DNA of 64,000 bases from Ketobacter alkanivorans (GTDB lineage: Bacteria > Pseudomonadota > Gammaproteobacteria > Pseudomonadales > Ketobacteraceae), in the NCBI RefSeq assembly GCF_002863865.1, contig NZ_CP022684.1:434001-498000 (forward strand), read 5' to 3'. Shown here in pieces: positions 38,301 to 45,800 of this stretch (position 1 is the stretch's first letter; every line of letters begins with the position of its first letter). The translations under genes were made by a program, and so were the position numbers. The notes under the pieces were generated by a model. The model did not search any database and was not told where the DNA came from. It saw nothing but the letters and a program-made list of their open reading frames with translations.

Positions 38301-41300
38301 TCGACGAAAGGCACAGATCGTTCACTAGCATTAGGAGCAGGAAGGGCTTTACGATCAATCTTCCCGTTAGGTGTTAAAGGCCATTTTTCCAGAATCTCAA
38401 GATGCGCTGGCACCATGTAATCGGGAATCTTAGCCCGAAGCTCAGCCTGCCAATTCTCGGGCTTAACACCAAGAGGATTCAGACCGTAAGCAATAAGAGC
38501 TTCGTTATATACCAACACCACGGAGTCGATAATACCGTCTATAGACTTAACAGCAGATTCAACCTCGCCAAGCTCAATACGAAGCCCCCGAACTTTAACC
38601 TGAAAATCCTTACGCCCAATATATTCTATGCTTCCATCGGGGCAAAAGCGCCCCAAATCACCGGTTCGGTAAAGCTTGCCTTCAGCCAAATCTGAATTAA
38701 CGAAAACTTCACTGTTTAAGTCATCGCGCCCAATATAACCCAAACCAACACCAGCGCCAGCGATAACGATCTCACCTACTGCACCCATGGCAACAGGCAA
38801 GAGATTGTCATCCACTATATGAATCTGCGTATTACAAATAGGTTTCCCAATCGGAATCAGCGTGTTTTCTGACGCTATATTACGAATAACATGGAAAGAC
38901 ACTACATCGGTACATTCTGTGGGGCCATAACTGTTAACAATCTGAGCGCTGGTATCAGAAGACTGAAGCCATTGCTGCAGTGCACCAAGGCGAATAGGCT
39001 CCCCACCAAGAAAAACCCAGCGGAGATTTTTGAGCTGAGCAGCCCGATTTTGATCACAACCTTCGACGATAGAGTACAGTGCGCTGGGCGCACAGTTGAT
39101 ATGCGTGATACCGTGCTTTTCAATTTCTAAAGCAACCACATCAGCGTCGAATTGTTCCATAGCAGGAATAACAACTGCACCGCCACACAAAAGAGGGCCG
39201 AATAAGTTTTTCTGAGTTAGATCGAACCCAAATGCACTTATGATCAAACTCTTGTCGCCGACTTTAAACTCGCTTTGCTCCGTGTACCAAGCTTGCAGGT
39301 TGACTTCGCCCCCATGAGTGACCAGCGCCCCTTTCGGCTTACCCGTAGAACCCGAAGTGTATATCGCATATATTGGATCATGCTTGGTAATCGTCACAGA
39401 CTGTGGATCATCCTGCACTGATGCCAATACGGCATCCAAACAATCCACTATAACCACATTACCATCGAATTCTTCTGCTTTGATCTGCAAGCAAGATTCG
39501 GTAATCAAGGTTCGCGCACCAGAATCGGTCAGAATATATTGAACCCGATCCTTGGGGTAAGCAGCTTCGATAGGAACATATACTGCACCCAACTTTATCA
39601 CCGCCAAAATCGATATTAATGACCATTGGCTACGGCCAAGAAACACACCAACACGATCATACTGTTCAACGCCCTGCTGGGATAAGTGGTTAGCGAGTCT
39701 GTTCGATATACTGTCCAACTGCTCATAGCTCAGTACCAGATCCCCGAATATCAACGCCGAATGTACCGGGTGTTTTCGAACCGATTCTGCAAACCAATCT
39801 ATTATTCCGTCATAGGGTAATACGCGAGGTTGCTCATTCCAGGCCTCTCGAGTGGCCGTCTCTTGAGGGAGTTCATACCGAACATTAGACAAATCCATTT
39901 GAGGGCTAGCTACCAACTGGCGCGTAACTTGCTCCATTCTTGGCAAAAAATGCAGCGGAGTAAAAACGGAACCATCAAACCACAATTCGAAATCTACGGA
40001 ATCGCCATAGTCTTTAACAAAGATCTGAACCGTACCATCAACATGAGATGAGAAAGTATCTGGCAATGAGGAAGAACCTTCCATTGATACAGGTTGCAGG
40101 AAGTTAAAATAGTTATACTGGAAATTAATGGAACCCGTAGGGAAAAGCGAATTGAGCGCAGATAAAGACAACAAGGTGTGATCTTTTATCTCTCTCCGAT
40201 ATTTCCTCTGTTGAGTGTAGAAGTCACCTGCAGTGTGCCCAGCCGACAGCAGGCTTGATGATATAACATAAGGCACTTGCTGATAGAAAACTCCGATTTC
40301 CTGCTCATATCCTGCTGCGCGACCTGACTGAATATCCCACAACACAAAATCGCTGTCTGGGCGGCAGTACTGCTTGATCATAAGAGAAGCAATGAGCCGA
40401 TAAACGATACTAGGATGGGTTTTTTGTTTGCGGCAGTAAGCATGGATATCGCTGAGCAGATCGTCGCTCAAACCGTGCCTCAGGATCTGATAATCCTTCT
40501 TATGAGGCCACGCTGGTGGAATGGAAAACACCAAAGGTGACACTTCAAGCGCCCTATCACGCCAAAATGCTACTGAATCAGGATCATCAACGGCTTTGTT
40601 GTGTGAGCTGACATACTCCGGAAAGTAATCCTGATAGATACTTAGTTCAGTCCCAGATAGATTTGCCTCATAGCTCTCAACTATCTTGGTCAGCATAGCC
40701 ATACCAGAAATGCCATCCAATATTATATGATGACATGACAACAACAACCAACTGCGGTCTCCACTAACAACCAACTGGAACCGAATCAGTTCGTCCGAAA
40801 ATATATCGTGGGTGCGATAACACCAGTCATTAAAGTGGCTCTCAACGAACTCCCTGGCGTCAACACGTGGGCCGATATCTACTACTTCCAGTGGAACATT
40901 CTTGCAAGGCTGAAAAATCTGGTACGCCGAGTCTGCCCAAGGCAAATCGCAACGGACGAAACGTGCTCGTAGAATTGCATGTTGACTGACGACATGATTA
41001 ATGGCCAACTCAAGTACAGACGTGCTGACGTTCTTATGTATTTCGTAGTTAAAACCGACCGCATACTGCTTGGTATCGGGCCTCAGTTCAATATCTTGCA
41101 CAAACGCTAACTGCGTTGTGGTAAGGCGCGATACAACCTCACCTTGTTGCAAATCAAGTTCAGCGCCCAAAGCGCTGACTGATTCAAGCGCAATGCTCTG
41201 AATACGCTCAGCGGTTTCGGACACCATACTATCAAGCGCTACAGTAAAGTGCGTAACCAGTCGAGCAACGGTCGACTCATCGAACAAATCGGTGTTGTAC

Positions 41301-42760
41301 TCTACATAACCACTCAGATCAGCATCATTCTGAGCCACACTTACGATCATATCGAACTTTGATTCGGCCTCCTCCAACCTGATGGGTTCCATGGAAAGAT
41401 TGGTCATCTTTCGGAACGTATCCATCATGACTACATCTTCGTCACCGCCCTGAACCGAGCCCGAGAAGTTCTGCAATTGAAAGCCAACTTGAGCCAAAGG
41501 TGGGTAGCTCGGGTTTCTGGATATATCCAAATGATCGATAATAAGCTGTGCCGGGGTCTCCTGGTGAGAGAGCACATCCAGCATACGCTGTTTTACGTTA
41601 TCAAGATGCGTCTGCCATGAGGGGTTGCCCTGCAGATTAGCTCGAACCAAAACACCATTAACAAAAAAACCGATAAGCTGCTCAAGCTCTCTATAATGAC
41701 GACCAGCGGTGGGCATCCCGATACAGAAATCCGTCTGCTGTGCGTGGCGTGACAAAACCATTTGCAATGCAGCCATCAATCCCATAAAAACGGTGTACCC
41801 GTTTGACTGGCAGAACGAGATAGTCGCCTGCGCCGTATCGCTGGGTATATCAAAGTGGTATTTGGCACCTTTGGTGGATTGAATGAACGGACGAGGTCGA
41901 TCAGTAGGCAAGGCCAGTAATGGTGGAACGCCTTCCAGTTGATTCTTCCAAAAAGATATTTCTTTATCTAGTTTATCACCGGCGAGGGTCTCCCTTTGCC
42001 AGGCGGCAAAGTCAAGATATTGAATGTCAAGCGGTGGTAATGGGACAGGCGCACCTTGAAGAAGTGCCGCGTAGATTATTGCTATTTCCCGAACGAGTAG
42101 ATTCTGAGACAAACCGTCGGAAATCACGTGATGAAGACACACTACCAGTACAGAATGCTGTTCACAGCGACCTGAAACGCGAATCAAATCAAAACGACAT
42201 AACGGCCCCTTAGATAGGTCAAAAGGGCGCATCGCATAGTGGTCGATGACCTTTTTAATCTCTGATGAATAGTCGCCTTCAGCATCAAGAATAAAGTCAT
42301 GTTGGGGCAGGTTGAATTCCCAAGGCTCGCTGACATGAGCGACAGGTTTACCATCTTCCGTCTCCAGCACAGACAATCTCAGCGTTTCATGGCGTTCAAT
42401 GATTTTGGAAATGGCCTGTTGCAAAAGATCAACGCGCAGCTCCCCGAAAAACTTGAATGCCATCGGCAGATTATAAGCAACTGAACCCGGGTTAACCCTG
42501 TCGAGCGTCCAAAGCGCTTCCTGCGTATAGGATAGGCTCAATGCCTGATCTCTTGGCGATTTGGGGATGGTGCTAACCCCACCTACCGGTGCAGAAGCCT
42601 CCTTCAGGAACTCAATTATTTCCTGTTTGGCTTCAGTCAGCTGTTGCTTGATCTCTGGCGTGATTGCACCCTGGGGAGCCTTGATTTTAAGCTTGTCATC
42701 CACAAGAGAAATCTGAATATTGGCCTTGCGCAAGCTGGACAGCAGATCAAGCACATTCAT
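26318..42760 (-). CDS. NRPS-C: four-module terminal nonribosomal peptide synthetase with thioesterase
   Basis: A 5480-residue enzyme. The start is the ATG at 42760, which aligns with the start of NRPS-B; an in-frame ATG at 42772 exists. N-terminal TubC-type docking domain (1-60). Module 1: C (HHVISDG near 210), C' (HHIILDG near 676; 39910-41140), A (YTSGSTG near 1134; code DLKNFGSDVK), T (GGHSLL near 1517). Module 2: C (HHIVTDGWS), A (code DLKNFGSDIK), T. Module 3: C (HHIVTDGWS), A (DLKNFGSDIK), T (GGQSLL). Module 4: C (HHIISDGAS), C' (HHALLDG; 29030-30260), A (code DIWEMTADDK, Dab-like), T (GGHSLI near 5160). Thioesterase: GQSLGG near 5290, His in GGHESMM. All C motifs keep the catalytic second His. 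No E or MT domain. TE releases the peptide as linear acid or ring. Confidence 0.93.
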   Translation of the reverse strand: MNVLDLLSSLRKANIQISLVDDKLKIKAPQGAITPEIKQQLTEAKQEIIEFLKEASAPVGGVSTIPKSPRDQALSLSYTQEALWTLDRVNPGSVAYNLPMAFKFFGELRVDLLQQAISKIIERHETLRLSVLETEDGKPVAHVSEPWEFNLPQHDFILDAEGDYSSEIKKVIDHYAMRPFDLSKGPLCRFDLIRVSGRCEQHSVLVVCLHHVISDGLSQNLLVREIAIIYAALLQGAPVPLPPLDIQYLDFAAWQRETLAGDKLDKEISFWKNQLEGVPPLLALPTDRPRPFIQSTKGAKYHFDIPSDTAQATISFCQSNGYTVFMGLMAALQMVLSRHAQQTDFCIGMPTAGRHYRELEQLIGFFVNGVLVRANLQGNPSWQTHLDNVKQRMLDVLSHQETPAQLIIDHLDISRNPSYPPLAQVGFQLQNFSGSVQGGDEDVVMMDTFRKMTNLSMEPIRLEEAESKFDMIVSVAQNDADLSGYVEYNTDLFDESTVARLVTHFTVALDSMVSETAERIQSIALESVSALGAELDLQQGEVVSRLTTTQLAFVQDIELRPDTKQYAVGFNYEIHKNVSTSVLELAINHVVSQHAILRARFVRCDLPWADSAYQIFQPCKNVPLEVVDIGPRVDAREFVESHFNDWCYRTHDIFSDELIRFQLVVSGDRSWLLLSCHHIILDGISGMAMLTKIVESYEANLSGTELSIYQDYFPEYVSSHNKAVDDPDSVAFWRDRALEVSPLVFSIPPAWPHKKDYQILRHGLSDDLLSDIHAYCRKQKTHPSIVYRLIASLMIKQYCRPDSDFVLWDIQSGRAAGYEQEIGVFYQQVPYVISSSLLSAGHTAGDFYTQQRKYRREIKDHTLLSLSALNSLFPTGSINFQYNYFNFLQPVSMEGSSSLPDTFSSHVDGTVQIFVKDYGDSVDFELWFDGSVFTPLHFLPRMEQVTRQLVASPQMDLSNVRYELPQETATREAWNEQPRVLPYDGIIDWFAESVRKHPVHSALIFGDLVLSYEQLDSISNRLANHLSQQGVEQYDRVGVFLGRSQWSLISILAVIKLGAVYVPIEAAYPKDRVQYILTDSGARTLITESCLQIKAEEFDGNVVIVDCLDAVLASVQDDPQSVTITKHDPIYAIYTSGSTGKPKGALVTHGGEVNLQAWYTEQSEFKVGDKSLIISAFGFDLTQKNLFGPLLCGGAVVIPAMEQFDADVVALEIEKHGITHINCAPSALYSIVEGCDQNRAAQLKNLRWVFLGGEPIRLGALQQWLQSSDTSAQIVNSYGPTECTDVVSFHVIRNIASENTLIPIGKPICNTQIHIVDDNLLPVAMGAVGEIVIAGAGVGLGYIGRDDLNSEVFVNSDLAEGKLYRTGDLGRFCPDGSIEYIGRKDFQVKVRGLRIELGEVESAVKSIDGIIDSVVLVYNEALIAYGLNPLGVKPENWQAELRAKIPDYMVPAHLEILEKWPLTPNGKIDRKALPAPNASERSVPFVEPRNETEKLIAQIWVQVLKVDQVGVDDSFFDLGGHSLLANQIVSRIRKHFEVELPLRDLILHPTVALLSQRVAMAQKRVSLGELVAVSRDQRIPLSASQKRVWLLDRIEPGNVAYHVPSIVTIKGNLNAEILDQAFAYVVNRHEGLRAYFKEDEEGPFQHFLPCGDWALTKIDAQDDTEDRVKQRVAAQVVLPFDIENGPLFRSALIQRSQNEYILLVVLHHIVTDGWSNGLLVRELGEAYVQIASSGQLNDQPLPLQYADFAAWQHNMLVDQLSEKVAFWCDMLVDVPALELPTDYPRPTVQTFNGASIDFKLSVAASTALNELANRFQATNFMVLLAAYGALLQRYSGQEELAIGTPVAGRDMPELESIVGFFVNTVAIRVSPDSTQSFVTLLEQVKDRALRCFEHQDVPFEQIVEELNPPRDMSRSPIFQVMLAYQNLPQSEGGLAAAQVGDISLEPFQLDIDTAKFEQTLTLWPENNRLGGSFTYNTDLFSSESAHQFINHFIEFCENAFSNPNSPLFSIGVLGQREVNQQVIEWNQTSTNHNIEQRVEALFDQCAARCTNDIAVVQGGSSLTFAELSNCVDSIAKQMADSGVGRGDFVGVVLDRNLHLMSAILGVLRLGAVYVPIDGNYPEERIRYICDQSEIKIILSLAHLVRNIPNDVNVLDIGNIQTWRQECSGAPSFKPIDYSHEDLLYVIYTSGSTGNPKGTGAYHRSEVNLLNWYTEQFGMNSSDRVLLLSSIGFDLTQKNLFAPLVSGARLIIPDFQEFDPSKIISTIAAQEVTWLNCAPSAFYPLVDNESDWANLSSLRYVFLGGEPINMSRLEPWLRQSQCQLVNSYGPTECADIAAWHQIDLTVDGNKRAIPIGRPNYNVELYVLGEHQELLPRGAVGELCISGAGVGPGYLNQPDLTRQVFVENPYKPGSVLYRTGDRVRYEEDGKVVYLGRRDHQIKLRGYRIEAGEIQSLINRTSSVKESLVDVVKTPSGIDQLVAWVAFNEGAGDKDQILNSLRSACADNLPVFMQPDSWVLIDAFKLTANGKIDRKALPAPDWLERKVEFVAPRDENEVLLSEIWAQVLHLDQVGVFDNFFELGGHSLLATQVVARLRSRSGIVLPIRDLMAEPTIAALAAKISRMSADTDALPLIRVDRNQRLSLSFAQQRLWLLDKIEPGSLAYSVPSILRINGSLKPDVLERALSKVLNRHEGLRTVFKEDDVGPYQLILPEQDWSLPLVDVASSADSLDEQAILKEAKRLIAVELMTPFDLASGPLFRCRLYQLSESEFIFLVLIHHIVTDGWSMNILVQDLGNAYIQMDLHGEVYLERLPIQYADYSTWQRLHLDEDRQEQLMGYWRQNLAGVEPLVLPTDYRRPAIQTYNGDTVRFEVPAVTRSQLHHLSIEQNASLFAGLLSGFFILLRQYSGQNDFCVGTPVAGRERSELEKVVGFFVNTLAVRADVAASDCFNDVLVRVKQSLLDGYAHQEVPFEQIVEEIDPARDMSRSPLFQVMLAYQNIPMDQQGLGGQETLGDISLEPFDPGVDSSKYEITMTLWDTEDGFGGSLQYNTDLFSRSTIESMSRHFVALLEQLSSKPDTPICALNYLSQEERDQQVIEWNLTDREYDRELTLDRALTTSLHLHAAQTAIICGGESLSYAELQASSNRVAHLLQARGVRAGDCVGLCVDRNLHLMSIIIGILKAGATYIPLDASYPAQRIQYILENAQADLVVTQQHLSDVLPPNLSTLIWEDHLESLDALPESFDPVTVQPEQLLYLIFTSGSTGNPKGTGAYHRSAMNLLNWYCGEFNMTASDKVLLLSAVGFDLTQKNLFAPLLSGAALVIPDFTEFDGEKITTLLQKEQVTWLNCAPSAFYALQDERSDWGRLSSIRLLFLGGEPINVPRLSDWLRQSKCQLINSYGPTECADIAAWYPVHVDRDYDAPALPIGRPNYNVQLYVLGDQQELLPIGAIGELCIAGDGVGPGYINNQEQTEASFLPNPYSNEGTLYRTGDRVRYRVDGNVEYLGRRDHQVKLRGYRIEAGEIQSVINHAEVVKDSLVDVVKDENGIQRLVAWVVVPDVSGDWENKAIAACADHLPAFMIPEIWLALEAFPLTPNGKIDRKALPKLMLVSTAEYVQPETDAEASLCQLWSAILGVDRVGVTDNFFTLGGQSLLATQLVSRMGRLFERSISVRMLFDYPTIRQIVHQLEQSAHVAQRPIITRRPDIEQAPLSFGQQRLWFFEQLNPGTQANNMPVAIKIKGALDCAVLQKAFSELCRRHESLRTSFLAGSDGAPVQLIHSESEFVLEVEDITALDPSELDIRLDDLIRQNSQNPIALTAAPLMRAKVVVTSNAPNEQHLLLCMHHIISDGASQVVLFRELMTLYVAYMSDQPSPLPELMIQYPDFAHWQRQWLDDEAMASQLEYWRQQLADAPILLDLPLDKPRPKVQTTNGSTVSRALPEVLTQELKALCEQQGVTLFMATLLAWQVLLSRFSGQKDVVVGVPSLGRHAPELENIIGFFIQSLVFRSKFDNNPLIEGALQQVKQTVLDGFSNGDVPVDKIVEHLSIPRSSAYSPLVQVAFQLLDNADFNASEMVGNASIGGMEIEVVGGQTASAKFDLTLNLTLNGNQLSASLEYNTDLFQDDTAEFLLEGFERVCQQFVDNLQQPLTNISIVAEPDLLSALGLDPAECECVQPLSRMQHDMFLDSLVNPDSLQSSHGWNIHVRKPLDVDLWSAAIEDVARQQPMLRAQFIAAEKACLDMGYLAVFKQRRPVVDVIDLRQEHITDCDLSDRINKLIYKPYDIQNDDLITFHVLVLEDEHFVVVTAVHHALLDGASLNVLWLQLANTYSQLLVGQTAKIQSIDFSEFVNHDRMVMDTAPVLNFWQQRLASVEPLGFTVPSPVPAPAHFITRELMLEQDHWSQVKLLCRKHRITPSLYFKCLFGYLIQQYCRADSDFSLQETMGGRIKGHAESMGCYIQEIPFVFEKQSLVPNQRFIDVLEYARQYQKTIKDQRLISIGKQLELSPKGRIGFMYNFYQFLATSEFLGDTYSPEGTPSDPANNVQFVVTEVAGRLKLNLFYHQHLFSDLGMLERIKSLSEQVLDNPQITLAELQTVHSASERVQLVENWNNTHRDYDLSLCVHQKFEMLVQAMPENIAIIDDNGSYSYSELNIRANKLAHYLIESGVQVSDLVGLCADRSRDFLVGILGIMKAGGAYVPMDPKYPDDRIEYMIQNSEVSVLITEVALLQKSDAVSAGVTRLCLDRDWSDIESRSSANPNLPITTRSRAYMIYTSGSTGLPKGAIVRHDGAMNHIEAECEVLAFSDAFSFLQTAPSSSDISVWQFVGPVTRGGKVVVLDDVTHSKKLFQLVKDNDIDVVELVPVALQLLMEYVRSLPEINRGLPSLRWMMATGEAVSVELVNDWLALYPDVPVVNAYGPTEAADDVIQCAINAPLPITQKSVPIGKPLGNLKVYIVDELLRLVPAGVPGEICIGGIGVGEGYWKNPDKTAQAFVTDPYTNAVGSIMYRTGDLGRWLADGSVEYLDRVDNQVKVRGFRIELGEVEAALSSLPGVRENVVIVRDDLPGGKALAAYVVPLDQSETLEPQRLRSLLRDALPDFMVPAAIVVMDKLPLTPAGKIDRKSLPRPVTMQLGGSEYFAPRTDAEAQLVQIWESLMPVERIGVTDNFFELGGHSLIGVRIMAKVNKAFGTQLQVAALLTTQTIEKLALLVGDETHSASPIVPIAVGEKPPIFMIHPVGGDVLCYADIARTLSSEFSVYGVRAQGLDGHSDLAPSLAEMISRYVEAIMDQQPVGPYRLLGQSLGGILAIAVAARLEAAGHVVSHVVMLDTYSPQHLSAAGATESEIVTKALGVTSVTGLDRADQVASGENHADSTAYLARLYQVARQAGVIPEEMPADQFACIYRVTVQNHTFASQYEVENITANVHHFTAADNVTGEPSGNSWKQVMPTLESTAVPGGHESMMRGEHAESLGQAIISRLKSDNNNNE

Positions 42761-42794
42761 AGAGCGAAACATTTCCTGTTAAATTAGTATTGAT

Positions 42795-42823
42795 CGGGTG
42801 CAGGCGATAACCCATGGCACCCG
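42795..42823 (-). promoter_or_regulatory. Intercistronic hairpin between NRPS-B and NRPS-C
   Basis: The 81-base gap between the NRPS-B stop and the NRPS-C start holds a perfect seven-base inverted repeat, CGGGTGC / GCACCCG, with a 15-base loop. There is no U-tract, so it is not a plain terminator. It could protect or process the very long mRNA, or reduce translation coupling between the two subunits. Confidence 0.45.
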
Positions 42824-42841
42824 CTCTTTATTATGTTGGTC

Positions 42842-45800
42842 TTATATTTCCAATTCTTCGAAATCGTCACCTGAATCATCATCCGTCGACTCAGACTGGC
42901 GCACCCAGAGCGAACTTTCTACATAACTCGCCATGCCCTCAATGCTGGCAATCTCAAGCAGACGCCTCATGGAAAACTCAATTTCGTATTTTTCCTTAAC
43001 GCGAGCGACAATCTGAACCGCCAAAAGAGAATGCCCACCGACATCAAAAAAGTTATCCACCACACTTATCTGATCGATTTTTAAAATGGACTGCCATATT
43101 TCTGCAATATCACGTTCGTAGTCATTGCGTGGGGCAACATACTCCTTCGCTACCCAATAATCCGCAGGGTTTGGCAGAGAGAATCTGTCTACTTTACCGT
43201 TTCGATTTAAAGGTATGCTATCAACACTGATAAACAGCGACGGCACCATATACTCCGGCAATTGCTTCCTTAACCTCAGCCGAAGGTCAGTCACGAAATC
43301 CGTCTTTTGGGTTTTTACATACGCGACCAAACATTCGTCGCCTCTGGGGTCTCTTGACGCCAACACAACGGAGTCAGTTTTATTCTCAAGTGCTTTATTA
43401 ATACATCGTTGAACTTCTTCTGGCTCAACCCTGAAGCCACGAATTTTCACTTGTTGGTCAATCCTGCCGAGATACTCCGCAGTGCCGTCAGCCCGATAGC
43501 GGCCTTTGTCTCCAGTGTGGTATAACCTGTCGTGCTCACAATGCGTGCGCTTGTTAAGGGTGAAAGGTGATGAATCAGAGTTGATATAACCCCGGCTTAG
43601 ATAAGGAGTGCGAACAACCAATTCACCTACTTGTCCTGGCGCACATAGGTGGCCATGCGTATCCAGCACGAGCAACTCAACGTCATCAATACCCTGCCCT
43701 AAAGGCAAAAACTCCGGCAACCCTGTAATTTCAGAAGGTACATTGAACACAGCCATGACCTGAGGTGTCTCTGTCGCCCCATAAAAGCCTGCAACCAAGG
43801 TATTAGGAGCTATTGCTCGGATCTCATCAACGATCTTGCAACTTAAACGATCCCCGCCCACACCGACAAAACGTAGATGATTCAGTTCCTGTTCTTCAGA
43901 CGCTGTATCAAGCAATAAACGCAGCATGGACGGCGTTACATGTGTAATGGTAACTGCATTTGAGTCAAACCAACTGAACAAATCCTCTGGTTTCAGCATC
44001 CAGTCTGGCTCGGGTATACAGATACTTGCACCTACAGACAGCGGCACAAACACATCTCTCAATAGAGGATCATGGGCAAGCCCAGACATCATGCTGACTC
44101 TGTCAGTACTGCTAATTGAATACTCATTTACGTACCACTGAACAAAGTGAGATAACGGCTGAAAATCAGCTTTTATTCCCTTCGGGGTACCGGTAGAACC
44201 AGAAGTAAACGCAATGTACGATGCATTATCGGGATTGTGATTATCTTGGAAAAGTTCACATTTTGTTGAGCCCTGTCCAGCCAAAGCTGAAACAGAAAGA
44301 ACTGCACACCCAAAGGTCTGCTCCAGCTTGCTACAATCAACCCCTTGACCAGTTGCATCAATTATCAGCAGAGGCTCACTTTCCTGAACAATATGAGTTA
44401 GGCGATCTTCGGGATAACCAGAATCGAGAATAGTGAACACCGACCCCGTACGCAATACCGCAAGCAATGACTCAATCAGCAGGGATGATCTAGTAGCCAG
44501 CACTGCAATAACGACCCCTTCCCCCGCGCCTCTTTGAACCAGCTCAGAAGCAATATTGAGACTATTCTTAGCAAGCTCGCCGTAGGTTATATCTGAACTA
44601 TTCTCCCGAATCGCGAGTGCGCTTGGGTTATTGTTAGCATGTCGCAGAAATAGATCGATTGGGCTTGCATGCTTCTCCAGCTTTGGAGCGACATCTAGAT
44701 CCGGCAACCACGGCAGACCGCGTGAGTCCAAGCTCAAGTCACTTATCTCTTTATCGGATTCTGCGCTTATGCTGCCCAGCAGACGAGAGAAGTCTGTAAC
44801 AAATCGTTCAACGGTATCTTGGCGATAGAGGTCAGAGTTATACACCATCACCAACTCTAATCCATTATCACCATCCTCACTTACATATAAATTGAAGTCA
44901 TATTTAGCATGGCTATGGGCGTCATCGTCCGACAACGGCTCAATTTTGAGCGCAGCGTTATCATCACTTTGAGGCGGCAAATTCAACAGATTCAAGAACA
45001 CTTGAAAAAAGGGTGTTCTGGATGAATCGCGTGGGGGTCTTAACTCCTCAACCAATTTTTCAAAAGGCAGTGCTTGATGAGAATAGGCACCCAAAGTAAC
45101 CTCTTTCACCTGTCGCAGAAGAGATCTCCCAGACATTGCCCCCTCAAGCTCAGTAGACAACACCACTGTATTGATAAAGAACCCGACTAATCGCTCTGAC
45201 TCGATCGTGTCCCTTCCGGCAATTGGAGTTCCTATATTGATTCTCTGCTGACCGGTGTACTTATGCAAAAGCAATTGATAAGTAGCCACCAACACCATGA
45301 ACAGTGTGGCGCCCTCTTCTTTTGCAAATTGTTGCGCCATCGCCAAATCACGAGGAGCTATGTGCCCCTTAACGACACCACCATTACTGGTCATCACAGC
45401 AGGACGAGGATAGTCCGTCTGTAGTTGCAACACCTGCCCATCATTGTCCAACTGATTGCGCCAGTAGTTCAGATGGGTATCCAGCGTATCGCCTGTCAAC
45501 CAATTTCGTTGCCAAGCGGCCACATCCACATACTGAATATCTAACTCGGGCAAAAATGGAGATCGTTGATCGATAACCGCCTGGTAGAACTCCATCAACT
45601 CAGCCGTCATCACATTCAACGACCATCCATCAGAGACAATGTGATGAATCGCGCCGATAAAAGCATGTTCAACTTCAGGCCCGTTACTAACTTTGATAAG
45701 TTCTCCACGCATCAAATGATCGAATTTCAGATCAAACCCCATGCTCATTTGAGTATGGACGATGCGTTTTAATTCCGCTTCACGGGCGATCGCATCCAAC

